Assembly (NCBI RefSeq): GCF_900169305.1
Contig: NZ_FWDP01000004.1
Coordinates: 1,240,001 to 1,304,000 of the forward strand
DNA length: 64,000 nt
Direction of reading: 5' to 3'
Source: Marinilactibacillus piezotolerans
GTDB taxonomy: Bacteria; Bacillota; Bacilli; Lactobacillales; Carnobacteriaceae_A
Positions 18,229 through 27,534 of the stretch are shown one piece after another. Every line of letters begins with the position of its first letter. Positions within the stretch are counted from its first letter, which is position 1. The notes beneath the pieces were generated by a model. That model ran no database searches, was not told the origin of the DNA, and saw only the letters and a program-made list of their open reading frames with translations. Position numbers and translations under genes: made by a program.

Positions 18229-19626
18229 TTATTTTAGTACTTTAGCCAATTGTCCAAGAGCGTGAGAAGACGCACAGCGCTTTCCAATCCTGCCTTCAAT
18301 CACACCGATTGAGTTTCTAGTTTTGGATTTTTTTAGTAATGTACGGAGTATCCCCTTGAATTCAGGGATAAATTCCTGTTTAAAAGCAGGGATCGTTTCG
18401 GTTAACGCTTGTAAAAACAACCCATTCTTACGAGCCGAGATAATAGCTGCTAGGTTACCTGCACCTTTCTGTCCGAATCCACGACCTTGTCGTTTCATGC
18501 GATAACTATAGGGACGGTGGTTACTCTCGCAAACCCCAATCCCTTTTCGAAGAGGAAGATAACGTAAGTGAAGTCCCTTTAAACTGTCCCAATTTCGATC
18601 CAAGTAGCTGAGTAATTTTGTCAGTTCAAGCTCATATTCAGTTCTGCGGTAATCGTCTTGAATGCGATCATTCGCTTGAGAAATCACTGCACAAATCCTG
18701 GCATAATCCCATTTTCTAACAGCTGAAATCATCTGATAAGACAGTTCCTTATCGAAAGACAAGCGCTGTTTGATTTTTTGATTCACATGATAGGCATCTC
18801 GAAAGTGTTCGTGTCGTGCGCATTTCCCAATGATCGAATCAAATTTGTCCTTCTCGTAGCCACTACCTCCATCACTATTTGAAATGATGACTGTATTCCG
18901 AAGATCATAGGTCGCTTCAATCCACGCACTCGCTCGTTTAAAAGCCTCTTGGCTTGATTCTGTACTTTCAAACATCATGGAATTCACTAGAACAGGACGC
19001 TTTCCTTTTTTCTCCACACCTTCATGAATCTGCACACGATGAAGCTCCGCACGTTCTTTTCCTTTACGTCTAGTCAAAAGCAGACCATCCCCTTCAATAA
19101 ATAGAACAGGTGCTTTTCTCTTCTCTTTCATCATGGTTTCATCAGACAACGGTTTCTGTTCTGTCCATTCTTGAACTTTTTGACCGACACGTTGGGTAAT
19201 AGAGTGAATAGCTGAATGACTTAAAGAAAAGTTGGTTAATAAGTTAATCGCATCGGCAGCTTTACGATAAACTCCATCTGAAGCCATTTGAGCTGCCTTC
19301 ATTTCTACCAATGGAGAATTTCTTGAACGAGAAGACAACTGTAAAAACTTATCCAGCGGGATAAGGCTTTTTTCTCCTTTTTTACGCACACGTCTACGTG
19401 AAAACTCAACCGTCCCAAAGGTAAATTGCATCGTACGCTTTCTTACACTATCAATCTCGTACCCTTGATCTTTGTACGATTGAATACACTTTTTGTCTAA
19501 GCGCTCTATGCATTCTTGAAAGCATTCTTCAGCTTTTTGCCTGAAAAGCTCCTCAAATAAGATTTCTGCCTCTAAAAATGTCGCTGATCCTTCCAATATT
19601 TCCATCATTTGTGCTATAATTTTCAT
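18229..19626 (-). CDS. ISLre2 family transposase
   Basis: A 465-residue UPF0236/ISLre2 transposase. Recognisable stretches include FGTVEFSRRRVRKKG, VLFIEGDGLLL, SDGGSGYEK and CESNHRPYSYRMKRQGRGFGQKGAGNLAAI. The length is normal for the family, and no break is visible, so the element may still be active. AGAGG lies 11 bp upstream of ATG 19626. Confidence 0.93.
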   Translation of the reverse strand: MKIIAQMMEILEGSATFLEAEILFEELFRQKAEECFQECIERLDKKCIQSYKDQGYEIDSVRKRTMQFTFGTVEFSRRRVRKKGEKSLIPLDKFLQLSSRSRNSPLVEMKAAQMASDGVYRKAADAINLLTNFSLSHSAIHSITQRVGQKVQEWTEQKPLSDETMMKEKRKAPVLFIEGDGLLLTRRKGKERAELHRVQIHEGVEKKGKRPVLVNSMMFESTESSQEAFKRASAWIEATYDLRNTVIISNSDGGSGYEKDKFDSIIGKCARHEHFRDAYHVNQKIKQRLSFDKELSYQMISAVRKWDYARICAVISQANDRIQDDYRRTEYELELTKLLSYLDRNWDSLKGLHLRYLPLRKGIGVCESNHRPYSYRMKRQGRGFGQKGAGNLAAIISARKNGLFLQALTETIPAFKQEFIPEFKGILRTLLKKSKTRNSIGVIEGRIGKRCASSHALGQLAKVLK

Positions 19627-19751
19627 CGTAAAGAAGTCCTCTTTCTCTCTAGTTTCTGCAAATTCTAGATTAAGGGTCTTCTTTCTTTTTGTCTACCCTA
19701 TATTTTTCTACTTCCTACATAAACTTTACACATAGAAAACCTGATAGAACT

Positions 19752-19808
19752 CTGCAAAAAAATCAGCATGATGATCTCTTGACTGATCATCATGCTGATT
19801 TCTTTTTA
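19752..19808. terminator. Bidirectional terminator after the DUF454 gene
   Basis: Seventeen-bp perfect stem (19760-19776 with 19785-19801). TTTTTTTGCAG follows on the minus strand and CTTTTTAAA on the plus strand. Confidence 0.92.
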
Positions 19809-19821
19809 AAAACGCCTCTAT

Positions 19822-20229
19822 TCAATGATTGTGCTCTGTCTCCTCTGTCTTGTTTGCTTCTTGATCAACTTGACGATCAGGAATGACAAACCAGATCATA
19901 ATGGTTAACCCCACAGTCAGTACGCTTAACATCAGTTTGATGAGCGGCAGCGGCGCAAAGTAAATCGAAATTGCCATCAGCACATAACTGTTCAGCAGGA
20001 TTTTCCACTTTCGGTTTCTGGGAATCGATTTTGTTTCTGCATAATCGGCAACAAAAACTTGATACAACTTCGTCTTTTTCAGCCACTTGTCAAATCTGCT
20101 GGAACTGTGGGCAAAACAATAACCGGACAACAATAAAAATGGGGTTGTCGGCAGCACCGGGAGCAGTGCCCCTAACGCACCTAATGCAAAAGAAACCAGT
20201 CCACAACTTACGAGTGCTATACGTTTCAT
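19822..20229 (-). CDS. DUF454 (YbaN) family membrane protein
   Basis: A 135-residue protein with an N-terminal helix, the DUF454 motif LLPVLPTTPFLLLSGYCFAHSS, KWLKKTKLY, and two further helices; the tail is His/Glu-rich (ETEHNH). YbaN-like inner membrane proteins have no defined role. AAAGG lies upstream. It is the first clearly chromosomal gene after the mobile block. Confidence 0.9.
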   Translation of the reverse strand: MKRIALVSCGLVSFALGALGALLPVLPTTPFLLLSGYCFAHSSSRFDKWLKKTKLYQVFVADYAETKSIPRNRKWKILLNSYVLMAISIYFAPLPLIKLMLSVLTVGLTIMIWFVIPDRQVDQEANKTEETEHNH

Positions 20230-20312
20230 TTTATCAAACCTTTATCTTGATTTTTACTTCAGTTGCCTTCGTATACATAATTGCACTGTGTTTTTTCAAA
20301 CTTCACTTTGAA

Positions 20313-21140
20313 TTAAGGAATCAGATTTAATTTCTTCAATCCTTTTTCTATGCCGTCCTCCGATACGTCTGCAGTGATCATATCCGCCACTTGCTTCAGT
20401 TCTTTCCAGCCATTCCCCATTGAAACGCCAGTACCGACATATTGAATCATTTCCATATCATTTAAGCTGTCACCGAATGCATAAGTATCTTCTTTTTTTA
20501 TTCCCAGTTCTTTAATGATGCGCTCAATTCCGGTGGCTTTTGAAATGCCTGAGCTGATGACATCTACCGTATAGTCATTTGATCGAGCGAAATGCAGCTC
20601 CTGGAAACGCTCTCTATATGCAGCTTCTTCCTTTTCACTAACTTCAAGGATCACTTGGCAGATCGCTTGATCTTTATAATCTTCAGGTTTAGGCGGCTTT
20701 CGGATTAGACGGCTGAATATAGACATCTGAATTTTATTTGGTACTAATTTCCCAATTCCTTTCAAAACTTTTAAGATCGAACTTCGTCTAACTAGCGAAA
20801 TAAATGAATTACTATAAATCTCTTCCGTTCCACATAGAACGATGCCTTTTCTATCCTCAGCTGCTTGATCCATCAGTCTCTTTAGTACATCGTCTTGGAT
20901 CGGATTTGTAAAAATCGGTTTGCCTTCCAATACGATACGTTGACCATTCATGGCAATATAGCTGTCGATGTCTAATTCTTCTCTGACTTCTTCTAATAGC
21001 ATGGTTGCACGACCCGTTGCAATGACCGGCAAAACGCCTTGTTTCTTTAAAGCTTTGATCGCTCTTTTTGTCGATTCCGGAATGTAGTTTTGTTTGGAAA
21101 CCAAAGTTCCGTCAATATCGAAAAACACGACTTTCTTCAT
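20313..21140 (-). CDS. Cof-type HAD family phosphatase
   Basis: A 275-residue hydrolase. FFDIDGTLV (nucleophile Asp), VIATGRA (motif II), the C2B cap in the middle, and TYAFGDSLNDMEMI (motif IV) are all present. Such enzymes dephosphorylate sugar phosphates or nucleotides in the cytoplasm; the substrate is not predictable. The start at 21140 uses AAGTGAG seven bases upstream; a GTG four codons earlier is less likely. Confidence 0.92.
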   Translation of the reverse strand: MKKVVFFDIDGTLVSKQNYIPESTKRAIKALKKQGVLPVIATGRATMLLEEVREELDIDSYIAMNGQRIVLEGKPIFTNPIQDDVLKRLMDQAAEDRKGIVLCGTEEIYSNSFISLVRRSSILKVLKGIGKLVPNKIQMSIFSRLIRKPPKPEDYKDQAICQVILEVSEKEEAAYRERFQELHFARSNDYTVDVISSGISKATGIERIIKELGIKKEDTYAFGDSLNDMEMIQYVGTGVSMGNGWKELKQVADMITADVSEDGIEKGLKKLNLIP

Positions 21141-21327
21141 GAATAAGCTCACTTTCTACAAAGAGATTTTTATGTTCACTCTTTTCAAAACTATTGGTAG
21201 TAATCCTATTTCTATTGTACCATTCTAACGAACTACTTCATAACAAATAAGAATGATCCAAGAGAGTGATCTCACTCTGTAAAACAGACAGAACGCTCAT
21301 AAAAAGATGAAAAGATTTTCCAAAAAG

Positions 21328-21359
21328 CAAAAAAAGACTTATACACTGGGCATAAGTCT
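21328..21359 (-). terminator. Terminator of the yeiH-like gene
   Basis: Eight-bp stem AGACTTAT (21335-21342) with ATAAGTCT (21352-21359), then TTTTTTTGC on the minus strand. The rest of the 21153-21470 gap shows no gene. Confidence 0.8.
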
Positions 21360-21470
21360 GAATTGAATGATTTCTTTTATATTGTCTTTCAACATTTGAT
21401 CATTTTTTTGAAAGTAAAATTACGGATGGTCTCCCGATTTAATTAACTGATATTTACGCTCACTTGCTGT

Positions 21471-22481
21471 CTAGATCAATCCTAAAATGAAAATCAAAGC
21501 AATCGCAGCAGCTGTTTGAATCATGCCGACAGAGAGACCGTAAAATATGAAACGAGGACCTTCTTTAATAAACTTGCTTAAATCTAATCTAAGACCGATA
21601 GCTGCCAAAGCCGTAGCTTCAAGCCATGAACTGATATAGTCGGTTGTTTCTGCAATTTCTCCGGGTATTGAAAAGACACTATTCGCGATACAAATGATTA
21701 AAAACCCAATAATATACCAGGGAATCGGAAGCTTTCTGCTGTATGTTTGTTCTGCTGCAGTAGAGGTTGTCTTCTTTACTTTCCTTTCAAAAAGTATAAC
21801 GACGACCACTAGAAACAAAATTCGAGTGATTTTAAAAAGCATCGCATAAGTGACGGTTTCAGGATTGATCAGACTGGCTCCTGCCACCACTTGCCCAACT
21901 GACTGAAGCGTTCCTCCAAGCAGGGCGCTTTTACTTAATAGATGATCTCCGAAAACAGCTAATCCAAGGAATGGCAAGGTCAGCATCATAACTGTTCCCT
22001 GCAGATTGACCAAAGTAATGATCTGTCCTTTTTCTTCGTCATCTGCATGAATGGCTGGTGCAATTGCTCCAATAGCCGAGGATCCGCACACTGCATTCCC
22101 GCCGGCCATCAACAGTGTCATTTTTTCACTGAATCCCATTTTCTTTCCGATCCAGTAGGCTGCACCGATCGTCACTGACATCATACAGATGACGTAAAGT
22201 ACACCTCTTACCCCGATCTGGCTGATCGTTCCAAACGTTACCGTAAACCCGAGCAGAACGACCGCATACTCAAGAAATTTGCTTTCTGCAAACTTAGTTC
22301 CTTTAGCTAAACCTGCCTGTCTGAAAAAAGTATTGCCTAACACAATACCGAATAAAATAGCGAGTGTAGATCCGCCAAGCTGCGGTAAAAGTGTTCCTCC
22401 GATTCTGGCAAGTACGGCTACTGCAACAGCCAATCCTAAACCGGGAATAATCGGACGTAGTGTTTCTTTAAAACTATGCAT
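21471..22481 (-). CDS. YeiH family putative sulfate exporter
   Basis: A 336-residue membrane protein with about ten helices. The UPF0324/PSE motifs LAILFGIVLGN, GGNAVCGSSAIGAIAPAI and the C-terminal LEATALAAIGLRLD are present. The family is annotated as putative sulfate exporters, but transport is poorly tested. It stands alone, with its own terminator. AAAGGAAAG precedes ATG 22481. Confidence 0.9.
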   Translation of the reverse strand: MHSFKETLRPIIPGLGLAVAVAVLARIGGTLLPQLGGSTLAILFGIVLGNTFFRQAGLAKGTKFAESKFLEYAVVLLGFTVTFGTISQIGVRGVLYVICMMSVTIGAAYWIGKKMGFSEKMTLLMAGGNAVCGSSAIGAIAPAIHADDEEKGQIITLVNLQGTVMMLTLPFLGLAVFGDHLLSKSALLGGTLQSVGQVVAGASLINPETVTYAMLFKITRILFLVVVVILFERKVKKTTSTAAEQTYSRKLPIPWYIIGFLIICIANSVFSIPGEIAETTDYISSWLEATALAAIGLRLDLSKFIKEGPRFIFYGLSVGMIQTAAAIALIFILGLI

Positions 22482-22634
22482 TCAATCTTTCCTTTCAGTA
22501 AACAACTATTTCACCAAGAACGTTTCCTCTTTTCACAAAACAGCTGTCTTTTTGACACAATCCTGTTTTATTATACTATGAATCTGCAAAATTATTATAT
22601 GAAAATTTTATTCTCTAACAATAATATCCAATTT

Positions 22635-22679
22635 ATACACAAAACAACCTGATATCAATAAAATCTAGATATCAGGTTG
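22635..22679 (-). terminator. Terminator of the GH31 gene
   Basis: Twelve-bp stem CAACCTGATATC (22645-22656) with GATATCAGGTTG (22668-22679), followed on the minus strand by TTTTGTGTAT. Confidence 0.8.
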
Positions 22680-22767
22680 CTGCATAATTTTTCTTTCCCT
22701 AATCGTCCGCTTAAAAGGTGCTGCTTTAGTGTTTCTTTCTTGCTGCTGCGACAACATCGAGATGATA

Positions 22768-25179
22768 TTAGTCTACATCTCCTGGATTTGCCCAGATCAG
22801 TTCGCTTAATGCTTCCAGCAGGTCAGGATCAATGTCCAGCGCCAGCAGTCCACTAATGACTCGTGCACTGTTTCGGCTTTTCTTCACTGTTGCATAGATT
22901 TTTTCTTTAAGACTTGTCGATAACTGTGCTCGATCCAAGAATTGGAAAATTTCTCCGTACATATCATTGCGTTTAGCTGATACACCACGGAATCTGACGA
23001 AATACCAAGAGTCAATGTCTTGTTCAGGGATTTCCACAGTGGTAAACTTCCCTTTTTTCGTTACAGTAGCGTCCACTTTCTGATCTTTCACAAACACCTC
23101 CGGTTCTTCACTATAAGAGAAACCGACAAAGGTTAAAGTGAATTGACGCTTTTCAGGCAGACACTCCAAGTCTCCTTCAGGTTGGTGAATCTGGAAAATC
23201 GACCAGTCTGTGTCTTCTTCATGCCATTTCAGAGAAAGTTTTGTTGTAGCATGTTCATTATTTTTCCCTAATCCGTCGTCTTCGTATAAAGTGAAGTTCC
23301 CATCCGCACCGGCAAAGATACGAATATCCATATTTTCCGGATTCGCGACACAGTTTTCAGCTGATTGATCCATTGGAATGATTCCGCCCGCTTTTGCAAA
23401 CACAGGCATTGTAGAAACAGGACGATAGACATCCAAGATTCTTCCACCTTCGTAGACTCGACCGTTAAAGAAGTCGATCCACATTCCTTCAGGCAGCCAG
23501 GTTTTTACTTGTGCCAGTCTCAAATCGCCTTTTAGTGGTTCGGTGATCGGCGCAACCAGCAACTGTGTTCCAAAGTAGTATTGATTCGGCACTTCGTACG
23601 CTTCATCTTCCCAAGCATGATGATAGTACATTGGACGAATCAGCGGGAAGTTGTCTGCACTTGTCAGGACGTTCATCGTATACAGATAAGGAATCAGTTT
23701 GTGACGCAGCTGCATAAATCGTGTAACGATCCGTTCTGCTTTTAATCCATATCTCCATGGTTCTTTACCACTAAACTCACCATCTTGACTGTGCAGACGG
23801 TTGATTGGCGAAAAGACGCCGAACTGGACCCAGCGGATAAAGAGCTCGCTGTCTTTGACACCGCCGATATGTCCGCCGATATCATGACTCCACCAGTTAT
23901 AGCCGACATTAGAGGCTGTTGCAGTAAAGTATGGCTGGAAGCTCAGTGCATTCCAGGTAGAAGCCGTATCACCTGAGAAGCCGATTGGATAGCGGTGCGA
24001 CCCTAATCCTGCATAGCGCGAAAAGATCAGTCCGCGGTTTTCTCCTCTGCTGTGATCCAGGAAGTGATAGTGGTTCAGCATCCATAAAGGATCCAGTCCT
24101 TCAACTTTTGTGACACTGCCCTGCTGCCAGTCGATCCACCAGAAATCTACTCCGATTTCTTCATGTGGATGGTGCAGATATTCAAAATAAGCATTCAGAA
24201 ATTTGGGATCTGCAATATCAAAATTAATGGGTTCGTTGTTTTCATAGTCTACGTCCATTTCTTTTGCCATCGGTTCATACAGCTCTTCAAAAGGCTGTAC
24301 ACCGTTGGCCGGATGCAGGTTCAAAGTTGTCTTCATCCCTTTTTCATGCAGCCAGCTCAGAAATTCTTCTGGCTCTGGAAACAGCTCTTTGTTCCACGTA
24401 TATCCGGTCCATCCTGATCCATACTCAGATGGAACGTCTGTCAGATGCCAGTCCATATCCAATACCGCCACAGAAAACGGAATTCGCTTTTCTTCAAATT
24501 GATTGATCAGACGCTTGTATCCTGATTGAGAATAGGCGTAATACCGACTCCACCAGTTTCCAAGCGCATATCTAGGAAGCAGCGGTGTATGACCGGTCAG
24601 ATGATGATAGTCTCTCAACACACCTAGATAATCGCGACCGTACCCTAAGAAATAGATATCGACAATGTCATTAGACCTCTTTTCGACCCAGCCATTATCT
24701 AACAGTTTCATAGAATTGCTGTCATCAATAATGGAGAATCCATTTTTGCTCATCAAACCTTCTTCTAACTCGATTGGACCGTCAGAAAAGTCCAGCGTCC
24801 GGGCTGTTCCTTTTAACGTATCCGGCTTATCTCCAAAATACCATGTACTGTGGTAAAGGCTGTAATTCCCTAATGCCTCAATATTTAAATTATTCTTAGT
24901 AAATCCGCCCTGTTCTTTATGAAAATTCAAGTGAACATGCGAAGTAATGATCTCAATAAATTCTTCAGTTTCTTTCAGTTTGAACTCTGGTGTTTCAAAA
25001 TCTCGATTCAATACTGTCTGCGTGGAAGCATCCTCAAACGCTCCACTTGGATCATATTCTAATCGAATCATCGCTGGTGTCAGTACTGTAAAACGGTACT
25101 GTTCCCATACGACAATGGCGTCTTCCGATGCTTTAGGTTGTGCATTAATTCTGAATGTTTCTTGTCTTTTGGTTACCAA
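22768..25179 (-). CDS. GH31 family alpha-glucosidase
   Basis: An 803-residue cytoplasmic enzyme. The N-terminal beta domain (1-190) leads into the catalytic barrel with ALGNWWSRYYAYS, DMDWH, nucleophile Asp in DFWWIDWQQG and acid/base Asp in GFSGDTASTW. The C-terminal beta domains carry LYEDDGLGKN. It has no signal peptide, so it acts on imported alpha-glucosides or alpha-xylosides. The last roughly 70 residues (RAQLSTSLKEKIYATVKKSR...) form an extra helical tail seen in some GH31 enzymes. Exact sugar specificity is unclear. Confidence 0.94.
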   Translation of the reverse strand: MVTKRQETFRINAQPKASEDAIVVWEQYRFTVLTPAMIRLEYDPSGAFEDASTQTVLNRDFETPEFKLKETEEFIEIITSHVHLNFHKEQGGFTKNNLNIEALGNYSLYHSTWYFGDKPDTLKGTARTLDFSDGPIELEEGLMSKNGFSIIDDSNSMKLLDNGWVEKRSNDIVDIYFLGYGRDYLGVLRDYHHLTGHTPLLPRYALGNWWSRYYAYSQSGYKRLINQFEEKRIPFSVAVLDMDWHLTDVPSEYGSGWTGYTWNKELFPEPEEFLSWLHEKGMKTTLNLHPANGVQPFEELYEPMAKEMDVDYENNEPINFDIADPKFLNAYFEYLHHPHEEIGVDFWWIDWQQGSVTKVEGLDPLWMLNHYHFLDHSRGENRGLIFSRYAGLGSHRYPIGFSGDTASTWNALSFQPYFTATASNVGYNWWSHDIGGHIGGVKDSELFIRWVQFGVFSPINRLHSQDGEFSGKEPWRYGLKAERIVTRFMQLRHKLIPYLYTMNVLTSADNFPLIRPMYYHHAWEDEAYEVPNQYYFGTQLLVAPITEPLKGDLRLAQVKTWLPEGMWIDFFNGRVYEGGRILDVYRPVSTMPVFAKAGGIIPMDQSAENCVANPENMDIRIFAGADGNFTLYEDDGLGKNNEHATTKLSLKWHEEDTDWSIFQIHQPEGDLECLPEKRQFTLTFVGFSYSEEPEVFVKDQKVDATVTKKGKFTTVEIPEQDIDSWYFVRFRGVSAKRNDMYGEIFQFLDRAQLSTSLKEKIYATVKKSRNSARVISGLLALDIDPDLLEALSELIWANPGDVD

Positions 25180-25353
25180 TAGTCGTCTTCCTTTCCGCAG
25201 TGTCTATCATTTATAGTTTATCATAACTAAAAGTTGAGGCGAACTGCTTTGCATACACCCAATTTTTGGATTGACTGATAAACTCTTTCTAGTCTGTTTT
25301 AACATAGTCAGGCTGCATTTAAAAGGATCTGGAAAGAATTATCGCCGGAAGCG

Positions 25354-25382
25354 TTGACGAATGATTTTTTATAAATTATACT
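25354..25382 (+). promoter_or_regulatory. Promoter of the nudix-tyrS T-box operon
   Basis: TTGACG (25354-25359), 17 bp, TATACT (25377-25382). Transcription would start about 25389. Confidence 0.85.
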
Positions 25383-25388
25383 AAACTT

Positions 25389-25647
25389 CAAATCAATTAC
25401 AACTATTGCGATGAACTGGCGCAGTAATGAGTCTGTCCCTATAAAGAAAAACAACTAGAGAGCGAATGGCTGGTGAAAATTCGTATAAACAGACATCATG
25501 AAATACACCACGGAGCATACCTTTACAGGCGCGACCCAGCGTTATGGGTATGAGTGAAAATGAGGAATTTCCTTCATTTTAATCAGGGTGGTACCACGGC
25601 AGCGTTCGTCCCGGTAAAAAGCATCGGCTTTTTATGGGGATTTTTTT
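25389..25647 (+). promoter_or_regulatory. Tyrosine T-box riboswitch
   Basis: The leader contains AGAGAGCGAATGG near 25456, the conserved AGGGTGGTACCACGG (25585-25599) that pairs with uncharged tRNA, and a terminator with stem TAAAAAGC-ATCG-GCTTTTTA followed by TTTTTTT. A TAC near 25516 in TGAAATACACC is a candidate tyrosine specifier. The downstream tyrS agrees with tyrosine sensing. Confidence 0.93.
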
Positions 25648-25686
25648 ATGCTGATTTTTAGTAAATGAATAAAGGAGGTGGTTGTA

Positions 25687-26175
25687 TTGGATGACGTTGA
25701 GTATATGAAGCATTTTGGCGTGTATGGAGTATCGATCTTGGATGATCGGCTTTTATGTATTGAGAAAAATTCCGGTCCCTATCAGAATCGGTATGATTTG
25801 CCTGGCGGCAGCCAGGAGCCTGGAGAAGGCCTGACGGAGACACTGGTCAGAGAAGTAAAAGAAGAAACAGGCCGCACAGTTCTCCAGTATGACCAGCCTC
25901 GTATATACGATACTTTTGTCCATCCCGTTGGACGACCGACAGGAACACACCATATATTTGCGCTATATACCATTACGGTCAGCGAGACTGCTGAAGCGCT
26001 CATAGAAACCGTTGTTGACGGACTGAATGATTCAAACGGCGCTGGATGGATCAACTTGGCAGATCTGAACATGGAAAATGCTTCTCCGCTTATCTTAAAA
26101 GTGATAGACGAATGGCAACAAAACAAGGCAGTTTTGGATAAAAGTTCTTTTGAACAATGGACGATCAAAAAATAG
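25687..26175 (+). CDS. Nudix hydrolase
   Basis: A 162-residue protein. The Nudix box is complete: G-G-S-Q-E-P-G-E, then seven residues and REVKEETG. TTG 25687 is chosen, eight bases after AAAGGAGG; GTG 25678 overlaps the SD. It hydrolyses a nucleoside diphosphate linked to an unknown group, in the cytoplasm. It is the first gene of the T-box operon, 25 bp before tyrS, so it is induced when charged tRNA-Tyr falls. Confidence 0.9.
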   Translation: MDDVEYMKHFGVYGVSILDDRLLCIEKNSGPYQNRYDLPGGSQEPGEGLTETLVREVKEETGRTVLQYDQPRIYDTFVHPVGRPTGTHHIFALYTITVSETAEALIETVVDGLNDSNGAGWINLADLNMENASPLILKVIDEWQQNKAVLDKSSFEQWTIKK

Positions 26176-26200
26176 ACAGATGATGATTAGGAGATGAAGT

Positions 26201-27469
26201 ATGAATATTTTAGATGAATTGGAATGGCGCGGTGCCATTAACCAACAGACAGATGAAGACGGATTAAGAGAACTGACAAATGAAAAGAGTGTCGCATTAT
26301 ACTGCGGGATAGACCCTTCCGGAGACAGTATGCACGTCGGGCATTTGATTCCCTTTATGATTTTGAAAAGATTTCAATTAGCAGGACATAGACCGGTGAT
26401 CGTTATCGGCGGCGGAACCGGCTCGATCGGTGATCCAAGCGGGAGAAACTCTGAGCGTGTCTTGCAGACGATGGATAAAATTACTGAAAATGCTGAAAAA
26501 CTCAGCTCACAAATGCGCAGTCTGTTTGAAGCAGGATCTGAACAATCCGGGATCAAACTCGTCAACAACTATGACTGGTTGAGCGAGCTCAGCTTCTTGG
26601 ACTTCTTGAGAGACTACGGTAAAGAATTCAACATCAATACGATGCTGGCAAAAGATGTTGTGGCAAACCGTATGGACACGGGAATTTCCTTTACAGAATT
26701 CAGCTACCAGATTATTCAGTCTGTCGACTTCCTGCACTTATTCCAAAATGAAGACGTTCAGCTGCAGATCGGCGGTTCTGATCAGTGGGGCAATATCACA
26801 GCTGGTCTAGACTTGATTCGTAAAAAAGAAGGATCCGAAGCAAAAGCTTTCGGATTAACCATTCCTTTACTGCTGAAAGCAGACGGAACAAAATTCGGCA
26901 AGTCAGCGGACGGTGCGATCTGGCTGGATCCTGAGAAGACAACTCCTTACGAATTTTACCAGTTCTGGTTCAATCAAGATGACCGCGATGTCGTCAAATA
27001 CTTGAAATACTTTACATTCTTGTCTAAAGAAGAAGTGGATGCTTTAGCAGAACAAGTGGAGACAGAACCGCACAAGCGAGCTGCACAAAAAGCCTTAGCC
27101 GAAGAAATGACCCGCTTCGTTCACAGTCAGGAAGCACTGGATGAAGCCATCCAAATTTCCAAAGCACTATTCTCCGGCGAGATTCAAGACCTGACAGCAG
27201 CTCAGATTGAAGCGACCTTTAAAGATGTGCCTTCTTCAGAAGCTCCAAAAGGCGAACACAATTTAGTAGAATTCTTAGTTGATACTACTGGAATTGAACC
27301 ATCTCGCCGCCAAGCCCGTGAAGATATCAAAAACGGTGCGATTACAATCAAAGGTGTAAAAGTTCAAGACGTCGACTATGTTCTTTCAGAAAAAGACAGT
27401 TTCGACAACCGCTTCGTGATCGTCCGCCGAGGCAAGAAGAAATACTTTTTGGTGAATTTGACAGATTAA
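26201..27469 (+). CDS. tyrS: Tyrosyl-tRNA synthetase
   Basis: A 422-residue class I synthetase. CGIDPSGDSMHVGHLIPF holds the HIGH motif as HVGH, GGSDQWGNI the tyrosine site, and KADGTKFGKS the KMSKS motif as KFGKS. The C-terminal S4 domain includes PSRRQAREDIKNGAITIKG. It charges tRNA-Tyr. GGAGATG lies upstream. The T-box regulates it through the operon. Confidence 0.97.
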   Translation: MNILDELEWRGAINQQTDEDGLRELTNEKSVALYCGIDPSGDSMHVGHLIPFMILKRFQLAGHRPVIVIGGGTGSIGDPSGRNSERVLQTMDKITENAEKLSSQMRSLFEAGSEQSGIKLVNNYDWLSELSFLDFLRDYGKEFNINTMLAKDVVANRMDTGISFTEFSYQIIQSVDFLHLFQNEDVQLQIGGSDQWGNITAGLDLIRKKEGSEAKAFGLTIPLLLKADGTKFGKSADGAIWLDPEKTTPYEFYQFWFNQDDRDVVKYLKYFTFLSKEEVDALAEQVETEPHKRAAQKALAEEMTRFVHSQEALDEAIQISKALFSGEIQDLTAAQIEATFKDVPSSEAPKGEHNLVEFLVDTTGIEPSRRQAREDIKNGAITIKGVKVQDVDYVLSEKDSFDNRFVIVRRGKKKYFLVNLTD

Positions 27470-27483
27470 ATAGCGAAAATAGT

Positions 27484-27523
27484 AAAAGCCTTACTCATCT
27501 ATTTTGACGAGTAAGGCTTTTTT
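27484..27523. terminator. Terminator between tyrS and DUF1002 gene
   Basis: AAAAGCCTTACTC (27484-27496) pairs with GAGTAAGGCTTTT (27509-27521), followed by T residues on the plus strand. Confidence 0.9.
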
Positions 27524-27534
27524 GATGTGGAAAT

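Larger units (their letters stand above)
18104..19735 (-). mobile_element. ISLre2-family insertion sequence
   Basis: Ends carry related repeats: left GTGTGTCAAGTTGTTGTAGGAA (18106-18127, divided here as GTGTGT-CAAGTTGTT-GTAGGAA) and right its imperfect complement TTCCTACATAAACTTTACACAT (19713-19734, as TTCCTAC-ATAAACTTT-ACACAT). One transposase gene lies inside. It sits about 75 bp from the IS150-like element. Confidence 0.82.
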
